Shown one piece after another: positions 10,342-21,600 of a DNA stretch of 64,000 nucleotides (position 1 is its first letter; the number at the start of each line of letters is the position of its first letter). The notes under the pieces were generated by a model that worked only from the letters and a program-made list of their open reading frames with translations, did not search any database and was not told the DNA's origin. The stretch is from Isoetes taiwanensis (lineage: Eukaryota; Streptophyta; Lycopodiopsida; Isoetales; Isoetaceae): assembly GCA_021234155.1 (NCBI GenBank), contig JAJEKV010000010.1:10774511-10838510 (forward strand), given 5' to 3'. The translations under genes were made by a program, and so were the position numbers.

Positions 10342-10920
10342 CTAGTAATAGTGCCCAGCATTGCTGGGCATAAGTTGGGAGCCTAAACATGTTTTGGTCG
10401 CAATGAGAAATACGTGCAGTAATAATTCAACCATTTTAACCTAGCTTTTTATTTGAACAAATTTTTTTCAAAGGTTTAACAATGTTTGAAAGGAACCTAG
10501 CTCCTTGATGTTAGATAGTGTTGCATCAGTATCTCTGAGAGCTTTGAGTAGAACAATCTTGTGCTTGTCTATAACTATTTTTTTCTAAAGGTCGTGTTGG
10601 TTGATGTTCTTAACTGCTACTATGTTCCGAAGTTCCATTGGCATTTACAACAAAAAGGAAAAGATGTGTGTCTTCTCGTGGGTTTCCTTTTTTTTTTTTG
10701 TTGCGCATAGTGTTTACATTTGGAGCGTCAAATATGCAATGCAATATTACTAACATTGTGAAGGTAACATTGCCAAATATGCAATGCACCAAGTGTTTGG
10801 TATCTCTAGCACTAACATTGTAAACGTAACATTGTCAATTTACAAGTTGTCGATGGTATTGTGAGAGCGATGTAGGACACACTAAAATATTATTATATAG
10901 GATAGCACTCATAGACTTCG
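10342..10920 (-). mobile_element. Helitron 3' terminus and interior, hairpin family 1
   Basis: Read on the minus strand, a 17-nt hairpin (10,353-10,369, GCCCAGC arms) is followed by a short spacer and CTAG (10,342-10,345) and then host T. That is the canonical Helitron 3' end. The interior up to about 10,560 matches 46,263-46,480 and 51,308-51,530, so it belongs to the same family as the complete element at 51,308-55,636. Its 5' end was not found; tandem repeats follow. Confidence 0.75.
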
Positions 10921-10924
10921 ATAA

Positions 10925-12245
10925 TCAAAATTTAATTATCCCCTCAGATATTCTTTGATGAGTTTCTTCATGGAAAACGTGCTTATTGATAATGCCCCAT
11001 TCATAACATTGGCTTCTAGGCCTCTATAATTGACAGTAGTAGATCTTCTCGTGACATTCAATTTATTATTGGATTCTTAGATCTCTATAATTGACATAGC
11101 CCCACTACATTGTTGCATGTCTTGTCGTGCAATGTGTTTATTGAGACCACGTGGAATAAGTGTGCAAAATCGATTACTTGGTTTTTATCCATGCCCCAAA
11201 CAGGTATTTACCCAACCTACAATTCCATTACAAGCCACATGGCATATTTCACAATCTGAATTTGGACTTTTATTGGCTCCTATTCTCAATTCCATTTAAT
11301 ACCTGAAACATCCAGATATCTCTACAAAGTCTTGAACGAATTATATCTATATTACAAAGCCTTACTAGCTAAAGAGACAAGCTTGTTATATGTTCTTATT
11401 GAGTTCACATGGAAGCACATATAGGTGGTTGCCCCACCATAGGTTCAAAAGTTTGGACATATGATACAGTATATGCATAGGGCTCTATAACGAAGTCAAA
11501 CTTCTTTGATTCAACTTAGCTTACTTACCCCTTTAGATACTCTTTGATGGATTGTCTTCATGAAGAACATGCTTATTGATGTAGTGTGAATGGCCCATTC
11601 ATAAGGTTGGCTTTTAGGCCTCTATAATTGAAGGGACCCGACTAACACAGTAGTAGGTCTTCTCATGACATTCAAACTAAGATTGGATTCTTAGGGCTCT
11701 ATAATTGAGGTAGACCGACTACGTTGTTGCAGGTCTTGTCCTGCAACTGGGTTATGTTTTTATTGAGACCACGCGGAATAAGTGTATAAAATTGACTCCT
11801 ATTCTCAATTCCATTTAATACCTGAAACATCCAGATATCTCTACAAAGTCTTGAATGAATTATATCTATATTACAAAGCCTTACTAGCTAAAGAGACAAG
11901 CTTGTTATATGTTCTTATTGAGTTCACATGGAAGCACATATAGGTGGTTGCCCCACCATAGGTTCAAAATTTTGGACATATGATATAGTATATGCATAGG
12001 GCTCTATAAGGAAGTCAAATTTCTTTGATGTAACTTAACTTACTTACCCATTTAGATACTCTTTGATGTCTTCATGAAAAACGTGCTTATTGATGTAGTG
12101 TGAATGCCCCATTCATAAGGTTGGCTTTTAGGCCTCTATAATTGAAGGGACCTGACTAACACAGTAGCAGGTCTTCTCATGACATTCAAACTAAGATTGG
12201 ATTCTTAGGGCTCAATAATTGAGGTAGACCGACTACGTTGTTGCA
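10925..12245. repeat. Tandem repeat of about 0.52-0.59 kb units
   Basis: Three successive units share the phrases CTTTGATG...CTTCATG, GTGCTTATTGAT, GGCCTCTATAATTGA and ATTGGATTCTTAG. ACCTGAAACATCCAGATATC occurs at 11,301 and 11,820, a 519-bp period. The array separates two copies of the PLAT upstream sequence (10,066-10,318 and 12,253-12,489), so it was inserted or amplified inside the PLAT promoter region. Confidence 0.75.
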
Positions 12246-12615
12246 GGTCTACGTTGTGCAAATTTAAGTGGATCTTGAAAAGGATAAACAGATGGTACTT
12301 TCATCGCTTGACCTAAATGGTCAGCCATTACAGATTTGAATGCTATTGACAGTAAACGTGGCATTCCAGAACTACAAAACTTTAACACGGCTGTTAGGAT
12401 ACGATGACAACGCATTGTACCTGCCATCAAAGGAGATGGAGATAGCCTAGACTTCCTAAGGCCTTGTACCAAAGGAGATGGCATCCAAATCAAACTTCGA
12501 ATCCAAATCAAACTCATCTCCTTTTCTGTGGTTGTCTGCTGGCCAAGTCACGTCCCAACGTCTGCCTTCCTTAGTATAAAGCATGAGAAATTCATCCCTA
12601 TATCTACAGACAAGT

Positions 12616-13274
12616 ATGGCTCGACTACAAAGCTATGGCATCCTTGTGCTCTTGCTTATGACCACCAAAGTTGCATTTGTAAGAAATTGCATCTTTTAGA
12701 ATTTGTGATTTCTTATGAAGAAAGTGCATGGTGAAATCATTTTCAAAGGGTTGCATATTAAGAAGTGGTGCTTAGATTTTGTATCTTGTAGATCGTTTTC
12801 AAAGTGTTGCATAGAGACACTGGAATGCAAATGCATGTAGGCCTATTGCTAATGATGGGGCTTGTGTTGTTTAGGCCATTTCCTCTTTTCGTGTCTAAGG
12901 TATTTGCTATTGCAGGGTTGCACTTATATAATCGCCGGCCCGCAAACCAGATTGTCGAAAGGTCTTTGGGAACAAAAGCCAACGTAGGTGTACAATTTTA
13001 TAATGCTGTTGGTCAATCTGTGACTTTCAACCTAGAAAATGCTAATCGTTTTAGGAAGTGCAGCAAAGATACCTTCACTAGGCAAGGTGAATGCATTGAC
13101 GAAATTTGTCACATGCGTGTATGGCATGATAATACCAGCGACCATCCTGGGTGGTATTTGAACTTTATAGATGTTTCAAAGGATGGAGCTGCTGCCAAGC
13201 GATTTACTGTCAATCGATGGTTGGCCCTTGGTAGATCCCCTTATTCTACTACTGCCGAAGTTAATATGTGCTAG
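12616..13274 (+). pseudogene. PLAT/LH2-domain secreted protein, copy 1 (frame-broken)
   Basis: Exon 1 (12616-12678) encodes a 21-residue signal peptide, MARLQSYGILVLLLMTTKVA + F, ending at donor GTAAGA. Exon 2 starts at 12,916 after TTGCAG and carries the single PLAT domain ending at stop 13,272-13,274. The domain core (RVWHDNTSDHPGWYLNFIDV) is intact. Exon 2 is 359 nt, not a multiple of three: the first 60 bases differ from copies 3 and 4 exactly at CTG and CAG sites, which breaks the frame. The break may be a sequencing artefact. PLAT domains are lipid- or protein-binding beta-sandwiches; small plant PLAT proteins are secretory-pathway, stress-induced proteins. Confidence 0.8.
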
Positions 13275-13375
13275 ACATCGCATGCCATAAGATATTAGGC
13301 ATATAAAGATATATCATATGCTTAATTGACAAATAAATGCAAACTTGTGCTTATTTAGAACATATGCAAGTACAA

Positions 13376-13660
13376 AATTTGTTATACTGTATAACAAGAT
13401 TTGCAAAATACTATAAGATTTCAAGTAAAATACTATATGGTGTTGATTTTGTACGTGCAAAATATTATTACAAGGGCTCTCGCTGCCCTACGTCACCCCC
13501 CGTGTGAATATGCACCCAAACCAAAAGGGGTCTAAGGGGGATTTTAATTTAAATGTGTGGGACTCAATGGTTGTGTTCATTAATGTTAATGGTAGTTAAT
13601 GTTATGTGTTGGTTGTTATACTAAAAAAAATTTTGGGCCCTTCGGGCCCTAAAAAAAGCA
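13376..13660. mobile_element. Truncated relative of the foldback element
   Basis: It matches 388-660 of the first element: GTTATACTGTATAAC palindrome, GGGCTCTCGCTGCCCTACGT, and a hairpin GGGCCCTTCGGGCCC. The hairpin differs from the first element (GCCCC arms) by paired changes that keep the stem. The left arm is missing. Confidence 0.7.
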
Positions 13661-14654
13661 AACATACTTAAAAACATGTGAAACATGCAAAACTCCTAAC
13701 GATAATCTCACTCTTGCAACAATGCTATATAACCTTCAACCTCTCTCACTCTTGCAACAATGTATAGCAGTCTAACTCCTGCAACTATATGTAGCAATCT
13801 AGAAACATATACGATGGAATTAAAAAGAGGGAATATTTTGTTATGCAAGCCATGAGAACATCTTGGACAACCCAAGCCACTCACATTGCAGAATGTGAGA
13901 TGTGAATCCTGCTGCAGTAACACCATACACAAAGAACTCGAGTAACATCAAGCAATAAACCCATTCGATCATTGGTACATAAATGACTCAATTTATAGTG
14001 CTTCTAAATAAAATGCAAAGAATGGAGCATTAAATCTTATGGAGGCTACATTGTGCAAAGGCCAATATAAAGCCTGCAATTTACAAGCAAAGGAATGATA
14101 GTTCAGTAACAAAAAACAGAAATGCACATTCCTTGCATTTGCTTTCAACAACAAAGCTTCAAATTTTAGAAGCTCAAATGCAATACGGCTGCAATTCTAT
14201 GCCACAACCTATAAAAAGGGGCTGCCGTGTTTATAAATCATGCTCTTGCAAAAGAGTTATCTTGTTGCCAAATTTTGTTCATGCCCAGTCATGAAACTGA
14301 ATATGTGCTCTGGTTTACAGTTCATTGCTAAAATCACCAACTGCAATCAATGCTAACCTAACCTAGTGAATGACGAGCGCAAGGGGCTGCAATTGAGTTC
14401 CCATCAATTGAGTTCCCATCAGTTACTGGTGCAGACTGTTAGTGGGAAACCTGCAAATGAGCTAATGAATTAGGCCAAGTAATTTCTGAATGATGGCATA
14501 TTTCATATTAATCAAATTTCTCCAATGTCCAGCTTTTGATAATGGTCTGCACTATCTGCTGAGAAAGGCTTGATAAATAATAACCACCAAATCAATGCCT
14601 TCTACTGAGATCACGCTGCTTGGAACCATATGACTAGATACTCATTTCCTAATT
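13661..14654. other. No assignable gene
   Basis: AT-rich sequence with two short direct repeats (CTCACTCTTGCAACAATG near 13,708 and 13,747; CAATTGAGTTCCCATCA near 14,391). I see no convincing coding exon on either strand. Confidence 0.4.
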
Positions 14655-15013
14655 TTATGGTTGCATCATATAATTCTTGGGACCACAATCCTTCATATCT
14701 TTCCATCTCCGCGGAGCAATAATAACATAGCCCTGACTCTGGTTACCAAACAAACCGCACCAGCTCTTTATTAACATGTGTTCTAAAAACTTTGCAATGA
14801 GCATCCTAATATGGGTAAAACCGGAATCTATATACAATCCAAGTAATGTGTGGTACCGTCCAGCCTTTGAATTACGTGGAAGAGTATGTTCCAAAGATAC
14901 TCTCATCTTTTTTTACTTTCGAAGATTACCCCTGTTTTTATATTAATGATGAGATTTGAACAGATAAGTTTTTTAACACCGCAAAAGCAGAATTTACTCA
15001 CGAACATGCTAAC

Positions 15014-15127
15014 TTTCTCATGATTATCTTTCACATGTCCAGATGCAAAGGAATTACCACATTTTTCACATGCGTAAGGCTTTAACTCTAAGTGAACCAC
15101 TTTGATGTGTTTCTCTAGATTCGATTT
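15014..15127 (-). pseudogene. TFIIIA-like C2H2 zinc-finger exon
   Basis: A 114-nt, phase-0 exon bounded by CAG/ and /GTTAGC reads KSNLEKHIKVVHLELKPYAC, then EKCGNSFASGHVKDNHEK. The two linked fingers, the VH.E.KP linker and the last finger with unusual C-x2-C-x7-H-x4-H spacing resemble the C-terminal fingers of plant TFIIIA, which binds 5S rDNA and 5S rRNA. Downstream on the same strand, 14,655-14,906 is open but unrecognised. Upstream, 15,196-15,300 and 15,518-15,660 are flanked by splice-like sites but do not join in frame. This is a gene fragment inside the 13.4-16.0 kb insertion. Confidence 0.65.
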
Positions 15128-16271
15128 CTGAGGGGAAAAAAAACCCCACCATCAGCAAAGACAAAGACAAAAACAAAATCATATACCCTAGAAACCCTCT
15201 TCCTTGAATCTGCTACTGTATGCATCGCTATCACTGGCCTCGAATTGGCCCAACACATCAGATTCTTCTTGGCTACTACCCCCCTCGTGTTCTACAAAAC
15301 CTACAAATGACAGAATCAATCCAAGCCGCAGCCTTCGGCCCAAGAGAAGAAAATGGAGCAAAGGGAAGGCGGAAGGGGTTGAAACTGGAGAGGGCAATTG
15401 GAAGGCAAAAGAGGGCATGTGTAGTTAGAAAAAAGGAAATGAAAATCAAACACGTCCAAATAAGAATCCATCAAGCTCCGACAGTTCTCAGAATAAATTG
15501 AGTCGGTAAACTTACACCTCCCCACAAGTTCTTCAAGAGAACCATTGCTTGAAAGCTCGCCCTTATTCTGGAACACAAAGAAACATCCATTTTGGCTTGA
15601 ATGGAAACGTTTCGGGCTAGCAAATACGGATCTTGGCGGCGTTTTGCGTAAACGCCCCAAACTTAGTACGTAATCGACATGGGTATGGCGAGGTCGCCGG
15701 AAAAAGCCTCAATTATAGACCTTAAATAACCATTTCCGGTTTCTAATCTGCGACCATTCTATAGAAATACTAACAGCCGCTTCATTAATCTCGACAACAG
15801 AATCTTATCTTGCTAATCCCTGTTGTTGCAGATTTGCAAGCCCTGTTTCGTGCCCTAAAATGCTATCCACGAGACTTGCATGTTCAGCCCTAAAATAAAA
15901 AGAGGGCTTTTGTTGTGAGCCCTTGGATGTTAGACCATTAAAAAAAAAAAGCTAAATCAACGATTAAGAAATGGTGCACTCTAGATATACGCATTAGTAC
16001 ATCCATTCGAATATGCAAACTTGTGCTTTGTTGCTTGTTATTTAGAACATATGCACTTCATTGCTTTCAAAATCACCTCCCCCTTTTCCCCCCCTTTTTT
16101 TCTTTTTGTTCGTGAATTACCATAAGGTTAAGGCTTCAAACTCAAATGAAGTAATGGATTATTTTACATATGTCATAATTAGAAAATGCTTGTCGTAACC
16201 CGTACATTTCGAAAGGCCAACAAGGGCTAATGGATGGATTTAGTAATAACATGTGATAAAATAAACAGTGA

Positions 16272-17410
16272 CTAGGAACGTGTGCCCGGCGATGCCGGGC
16301 ATTAGTCGTGGGCTTGTGTCATGGGTGGATGTAATGGAGTTTGTAAATAGAACGAAATGTTATAGATTTGCCATGTTTAGAGATGGATCAAAGTGTGAAG
16401 ATGTGAACTTTAGTTTGCATGATTAATGTTGAAATGGGATGATCCGTTCAATTGCATCCACTCCAACCTAGCTTGTAACAACCTCCCTACTCTGTGCAAT
16501 GTTGAATGCCTCGTCGTACACTTGAAAATGGATGCTCAATGCCAAAACATTGTATATCATTGTTGAAAGATGGAGAATATGAAGAGAATTGTTTATTTAG
16601 AATCATATTCAAAATAATGGTGCATCGAGGAAGACTAACTCTAAAGGTATCTATATCTGTTCCTCTGAAGGTATCTATTCTATTGTATTCTATTCTATTC
16701 TATCTTGAAGGTGTCTATGATGAGAACATTAAAGGTTGGTTCCTTTGAAAGAACCTAGGATGACATAAGCTTGCAATATTTGCATTTTGTATTTGTGGAG
16801 GGGTTTTCTACATGGTTTGGCCAAAATTTCGTGGGTGTATTATAGGCATCCATATGTTTTCGCAAGTTTGAGAAGCTTGTTGGCAATTAGTCGTAAAAAA
16901 AAACCTTTTTGGCTTCCGGCAACTTCTATGGTCGATGCCCATGGTATGGAAATAGAAAAGATGCAAAGGCGCATATGGCCGACCGCTGCTATGCGGATAG
17001 GTCTCTTGAGATGCCGCCTAGGGCAGATGTGTGGACTTTGAGCAGATTGAGAGTGTCCATGGGGGGATGGTTTTCCCTCGCCCGAATCCATCTGTGTTTA
17101 TGGTAGGTTAAAAAACACAGGCGACAGGTTTTGGCATGGAAGGTGCAGTTGTTCTCAATGATGAATGAACATGCGTTTCTTGTTCTCCAGAGTTTTGCTA
17201 TCCTGTATTAGTATAAGGGCATAGAAAATGACAAATGAACATCTCATTGTCTAGAGTCTATTGTGATCTTCGTCATCATAGAGAACATATGCTGGCATAT
17301 GTTGGGTGAGGATGACATGTAGCGATCTGTAAGTGGACCTAAAATGGGCAAGTGCAATCAAAGGAACTTTAATATTAAACATATGGGATAGTGAATATGA
17401 CTTTAATCCT
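16272..17410 (-). mobile_element. Helitron with 3' end, truncated, hairpin family 2
   Basis: The minus-strand 3' terminus has a hairpin with GCCCGGC arms (16,284-16,300), a short spacer, then CTAG (16,272-16,275) and host T. The host sequence before it (AAAATAAACAGTGA) continues as TGATATAATTTC in uninterrupted copies at 17,513, 25,477 and 55,853, so insertion was between A and T. About 100 bp of host sequence (16,174-16,271) is repeated at 17,411-17,512, showing a later tandem rearrangement that removed the 5' end. No replicase or helicase frame is seen. Confidence 0.75.
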
Positions 17411-18272
17411 TTAAGTCATAATTAGAAAATGCTTGTCGTAACCCGTACATTTCGAAAGGCCAACAAGGGCTAATGAATGGATTTAGTAATAACATGTGAT
17501 AAAATAAACAGTGATGATATAATTTCTATCTCAAGGAGAATGCATATAGATAATGCAGAAATACGTGCATATACTAACTAAAGCAAGAAATATACACATA
17601 TACTAAAACAAGAAACTTTTCTAATGAACAGCATATATCTAATCCATGGGAGGTCCTTAATGAGAGTGTCATATGACGGCATGGTTTCATAGCCAAGAAG
17701 AGTTCTCGCAAGGCTCATGTGCAGAATATAGAGCTCTGATAATGGCACTTCCATCCGTTCCCAACGAACACTAGATATGGCTACATCAATGACATGAAAG
17801 AAGCCCCTAAGCTGCCCTCCCAGGATCTAAAGTGAGGCTGCTATCCTTTGTGCTTTTATACTAATTTGAATGATGCTCGATACAACATGTATAGAAAAAA
17901 CATCTTTAGGTTTTTCAGGATAGACTCTGGAATCTAGATGGGAGGTATAATCTTATAGCTTACTAGTAATGGTGCCCAGCGTTGCTGGGGCTAGGTTGGA
18001 AACTTGTTATTGACTTTAGAAAATTGAATGCGCATACCTTGCAATTTAACGGCCACTAAGTGTATACAGGATATGAAGCAACTTTGGTATAGCAACTCTA
18101 CGTCTAGATTCTTTTGTGAGGGAGGGAGAGAGGGATGGAGGGAGGGGGAGATGTCCACAAATAGTAGTATTTGGAATTGCCAACCTTTTGCATAACAAAT
18201 CAAGTGTACTAATTGTAATGATCCACCTTTCGATACAAAAATAAATAGCATTGAAGTGCATCCTATATTATA
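17411..18272. repeat. Duplicated PLAT 3'-flank block with Helitron 3' end at 17,963
   Basis: The same block is present at about 25,370-26,225, 55,725-56,590 and 61,100-61,960. It contains a minus-strand Helitron 3' end: CTAG at 17,963-17,966 and a hairpin at 17,974-17,990 whose outermost pair is lost. A purine-rich run (GGGAGGGAGAGAGGGATGG) lies near 18,119. No gene is seen. Confidence 0.65.
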
Positions 18273-18586
18273 AAGGTGCTGGTACAGGTGCCAACATAGG
18301 TGTACAATTTTATAATGTTGTTGGTCAATCTGTGACTTTCAACCTAGAAAATGCTAATCGTTTTAGGAAGTGCAGCAAAGATACCTTCACTAGGCAAGGT
18401 GAATGCATTGACGGAATTTGTCACATGTGTGTATGGCATGATAATACCAGCGACCATCCTGGGTGGTATTTGAACTTTATAGATGTTTCAAAGGATGGAG
18501 CTGCTGCCAAGCGTTTTACTGTCAATCGATGGTTGGCCCTTGCCAGATCCCCTTATTCTACTACTGCCGAAGTTAATATGTGCTAG
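18273..18586 (+). pseudogene. PLAT-domain gene fragment, copy 2 (5'-truncated)
   Basis: Homology to the PLAT exon starts abruptly at about 18,273, inside exon 2, and runs to the normal stop at 18,584-18,586. The signal-peptide exon, intron and first residues of the domain are missing, replaced by the Helitron-containing flank block. The remaining frame is undamaged and nearly identical to copy 3, so truncation was recent. A chance upstream ATG at 18,251 is in frame, but a product would lack a signal peptide. Confidence 0.8.
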
Positions 18587-18639
18587 ACATCGCATGCCAT
18601 AAGATATTAGGCATATAAAGACATATCATCTACACATAT

Positions 18640-21600
18640 ATAATCGAGACACACCAAGATTCGATTCCCAGATTCCTGGGTGGGGGAAAAAATAGGGAGG
18701 ATTTTTTTTAAAAAATAGGGAGGAATTTTTTTTGGAGAAAAATAGCAGAGGAAGCCACGTTTTTATCCTTATCCGCTTCTCTGCTTCAACATGCGTTCAA
18801 GCGTGGTCGGATCTGCGGTTTCAAGCCCCAGGTGGCAAAATCGATGAACAAAGATTCACCGACATAGCGGTCCGGTAATCTGCTTGCTGCCTATATAAGC
18901 CAAATGTTGCCGGAAGATGTTTTCCAAAGCCGAGTATTCCAGATAGTAGCAGGTAACATTTAGTCAGTTGATCTTTTTCACCCATTTTATTCCGCCCTTG
19001 CGAGCCCCGCTCATACCAAATCGTCCCCTGTAGGGCTTAGTTACGGCAAGAAAAAGAAAGGGCAGCCATTGGTGTTAATTTGTCGCTTTGCACGCACACA
19101 AAAGAAGTACTTAAAAAGATATTTCATGCAATTGCACAAGGCAAAGATGTCTTCTTTATGGTCACCAATATTTTCTGCTTTTAATAGGTAAGATCTTGCC
19201 TTGGCCATGAACAAGCACTTGCAATCGCCTCATCAAAATTCCTTGGTTGATGAAGTTCAAATGTGTGCACTTTTGAACTTGTGGTATGCCACAAATTTAA
19301 TTTCCCTTATTGTGAATTCTTCAGATGGGACATGGGAGTATTGATTCTTAGATCAAACCCGTTCTGTGGTTTTTCACATTTATATAAGATTTATAATGCT
19401 GGACTATTTTGATTCTTAGGTCAAACCCGTCCTGTCATATTTTCTAACAGAAAAACTAAGTGGTCCTTGATAATAGTATGAAGTTTCTAGCTGAAGTTTC
19501 TAGCTGGTATTAACAATGGTTATAGATTTGCGCAGTTGCAGTATGAAAATACATAGTTAAGGAACATATAGTCTAATATATAAAATAACAGTTGTTTATT
19601 GGAAATGCATGTTGGTTTTAGGGGACTCTTTTCTTCCGAAACCAACAATTCGTGTCCCTGCCCAAAGACATTTCTTAATTCAAAGTCTCAGAGAGCGACC
19701 ATGTCTTTCTCTCATGTGGTTCATCCACATGCTCTTGAGCTATCCATAAAATTATCGGTTCATTAATTTTCATTGCAATGCCTAGAGAATTATGCTAAAA
19801 ATACAAAGAAGCCAAAATTGAAGAATTCATTATTAAGTCCGCGGGGCGGACTTATGTGCAAAGGTTGTGGTAAGTGGAGGTGTGTTTGGGAACCGGCTCA
19901 ACACTTTTGTGATCGTTACAAGTAAGATTACATGCGCGAAGATAAAAAATCACTCCCAAAACTTATTTTATTGGCTCTTTCATATACTATGTCATTTTTC
20001 TTTTTAGTTCCGTGCATTTGCCTATTGAGATCATTTTCTCCTGGCATTTTCGAACGGGCTTATGGTCTAGCTTCATCCCCATGACTTATTTTTTTATCGA
20101 TTACAAAAACATACAAAGATTTATGTTGAGCATGTAAGGTATTAAGTATACTAGATGTTAAGTATATTAGATCATTTTTCTCCTAGTCCGCAACCTTTTT
20201 GCAAAGCAATACGAAGTTTTGTTGAAGCTTGGGTTCATGAAAATGTTACTCATGTTGTAGACGACTAAATATCAAGTAATAATGTCGCTTGATATTTCCC
20301 TTTATCTTCTTTAGAATGCTTAAAACCAACAACGAAAGCTAGAATGCTTAAGTTCTTCTAAAATGCCATAAAGTTGCTTACTATTTTATGATAGTAAAAT
20401 ATGGATGTTTCTCTGCTTGCTTGAAGGCGGCTCTTGCCACGAAGAAGCCCCTCCCTACATGAAATATATTGCCAATATACATTTAAAGAACCTGCTTTGT
20501 ACATGAAATTGATTATTGATGCATCCATTTAAGATGGAACATTGTATTTCCGTGATAATTTCATCCTGATCTATATTTTTAGGGTGCAAATGACAAGCAA
20601 GAGCATCTAGCATTGTGATTAGAGTTTCAAGATTTCTCGTGTCATTATAGAACATATAGTCTAATTTAGGCCAAAAAAAAAGGGTATGTTATTTAGTTTT
20701 GCGTGTTTTTTTAAAGCTTTTCGACAAAAACAAATCTTAGTCTTGGTTTTTGCATTTTGTGCGTAATTCGGGTTTCTCCTTACCATGTCTTCCCCTTTCA
20801 TTCATCCAGTATTTCTAGTCTTCTTAGTGCATTCCGATCTAGCACATTTTCAAGTTGCAATGCATTTGGTTGAACATGCACTCTAATTATGCTTTCAAGA
20901 AATCATATGTAGGGCTGGTCCTATACAATAAAATGCAACTTATTTGTGTGGTGACAATATTATATGTTGCTAGTTGCCTTATATAATTTATTGACCTGCA
21001 ATAATTAGTTAAGATTGAGGAACAAATTCTACAACCTTTATCATCTTTTGCCATACTTTGACACTTTTTCAATTTCTGTTTTTTGCCTATTGTCTCGAGC
21101 ATACTATCTTGTGTGTTATTGAAGAGGAGAAGAAAAGATTTGGGGCATCCCTTGTGTGTTATTGAAGAGGAGAAGAAAAGATCCGACGGACTTATGTTGG
21201 ATGTAATTATATTGAACTATACTAGACTTGGTTAATAATAATATTGGCTGATTTTTTTGCAGCGACGTTTTGTTGAAATTAATCGATAATAGTTTCTTCT
21301 AGGATTTTCAAATATCAAGTAATAAGGGTCCTTTACCCCATTGGTCCAAAAATAAGATTTTCTTTAAACTACATGAACAAAATCATTTTATTCATTTTTC
21401 AATTTCCAATTGATGGTTGGTTTGTAATATTTTGTATGTTGTAAAAATAAGCATTTTCCTTAAACTGCATGAGCAAAGTCATTTTATTCATTTTTGAATT
21501 TCCAATTGATGGATATACATTTGTAATATTTTGTATGGTTGGGAATATTGATGCATCTTCAAAATGGAACATTTTGAAAGTTTATTAGAGCTCTTTTTTT

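Larger units (their letters stand above)
13367..16012. mobile_element. 2.6-kb insertion in the PLAT 3' flank
   Basis: The PLAT 3' flank common to other copies (ending ATTTAGAACATATGCA) is interrupted after about 13,366 and resumes near 16,013, with about 35 bp present on both sides. The insert begins with a relic of the 99-702 foldback element (13,376-13,660) and contains a TFIIIA-like exon on the minus strand. No intact termini were identified, so the class of element is unknown. Confidence 0.55.

Noticed and set aside
18655-18680. GATTCGATTCCC resembling an RNA polymerase III B box
   Set aside because: No A box, tRNA fold or repeated copy was found nearby.
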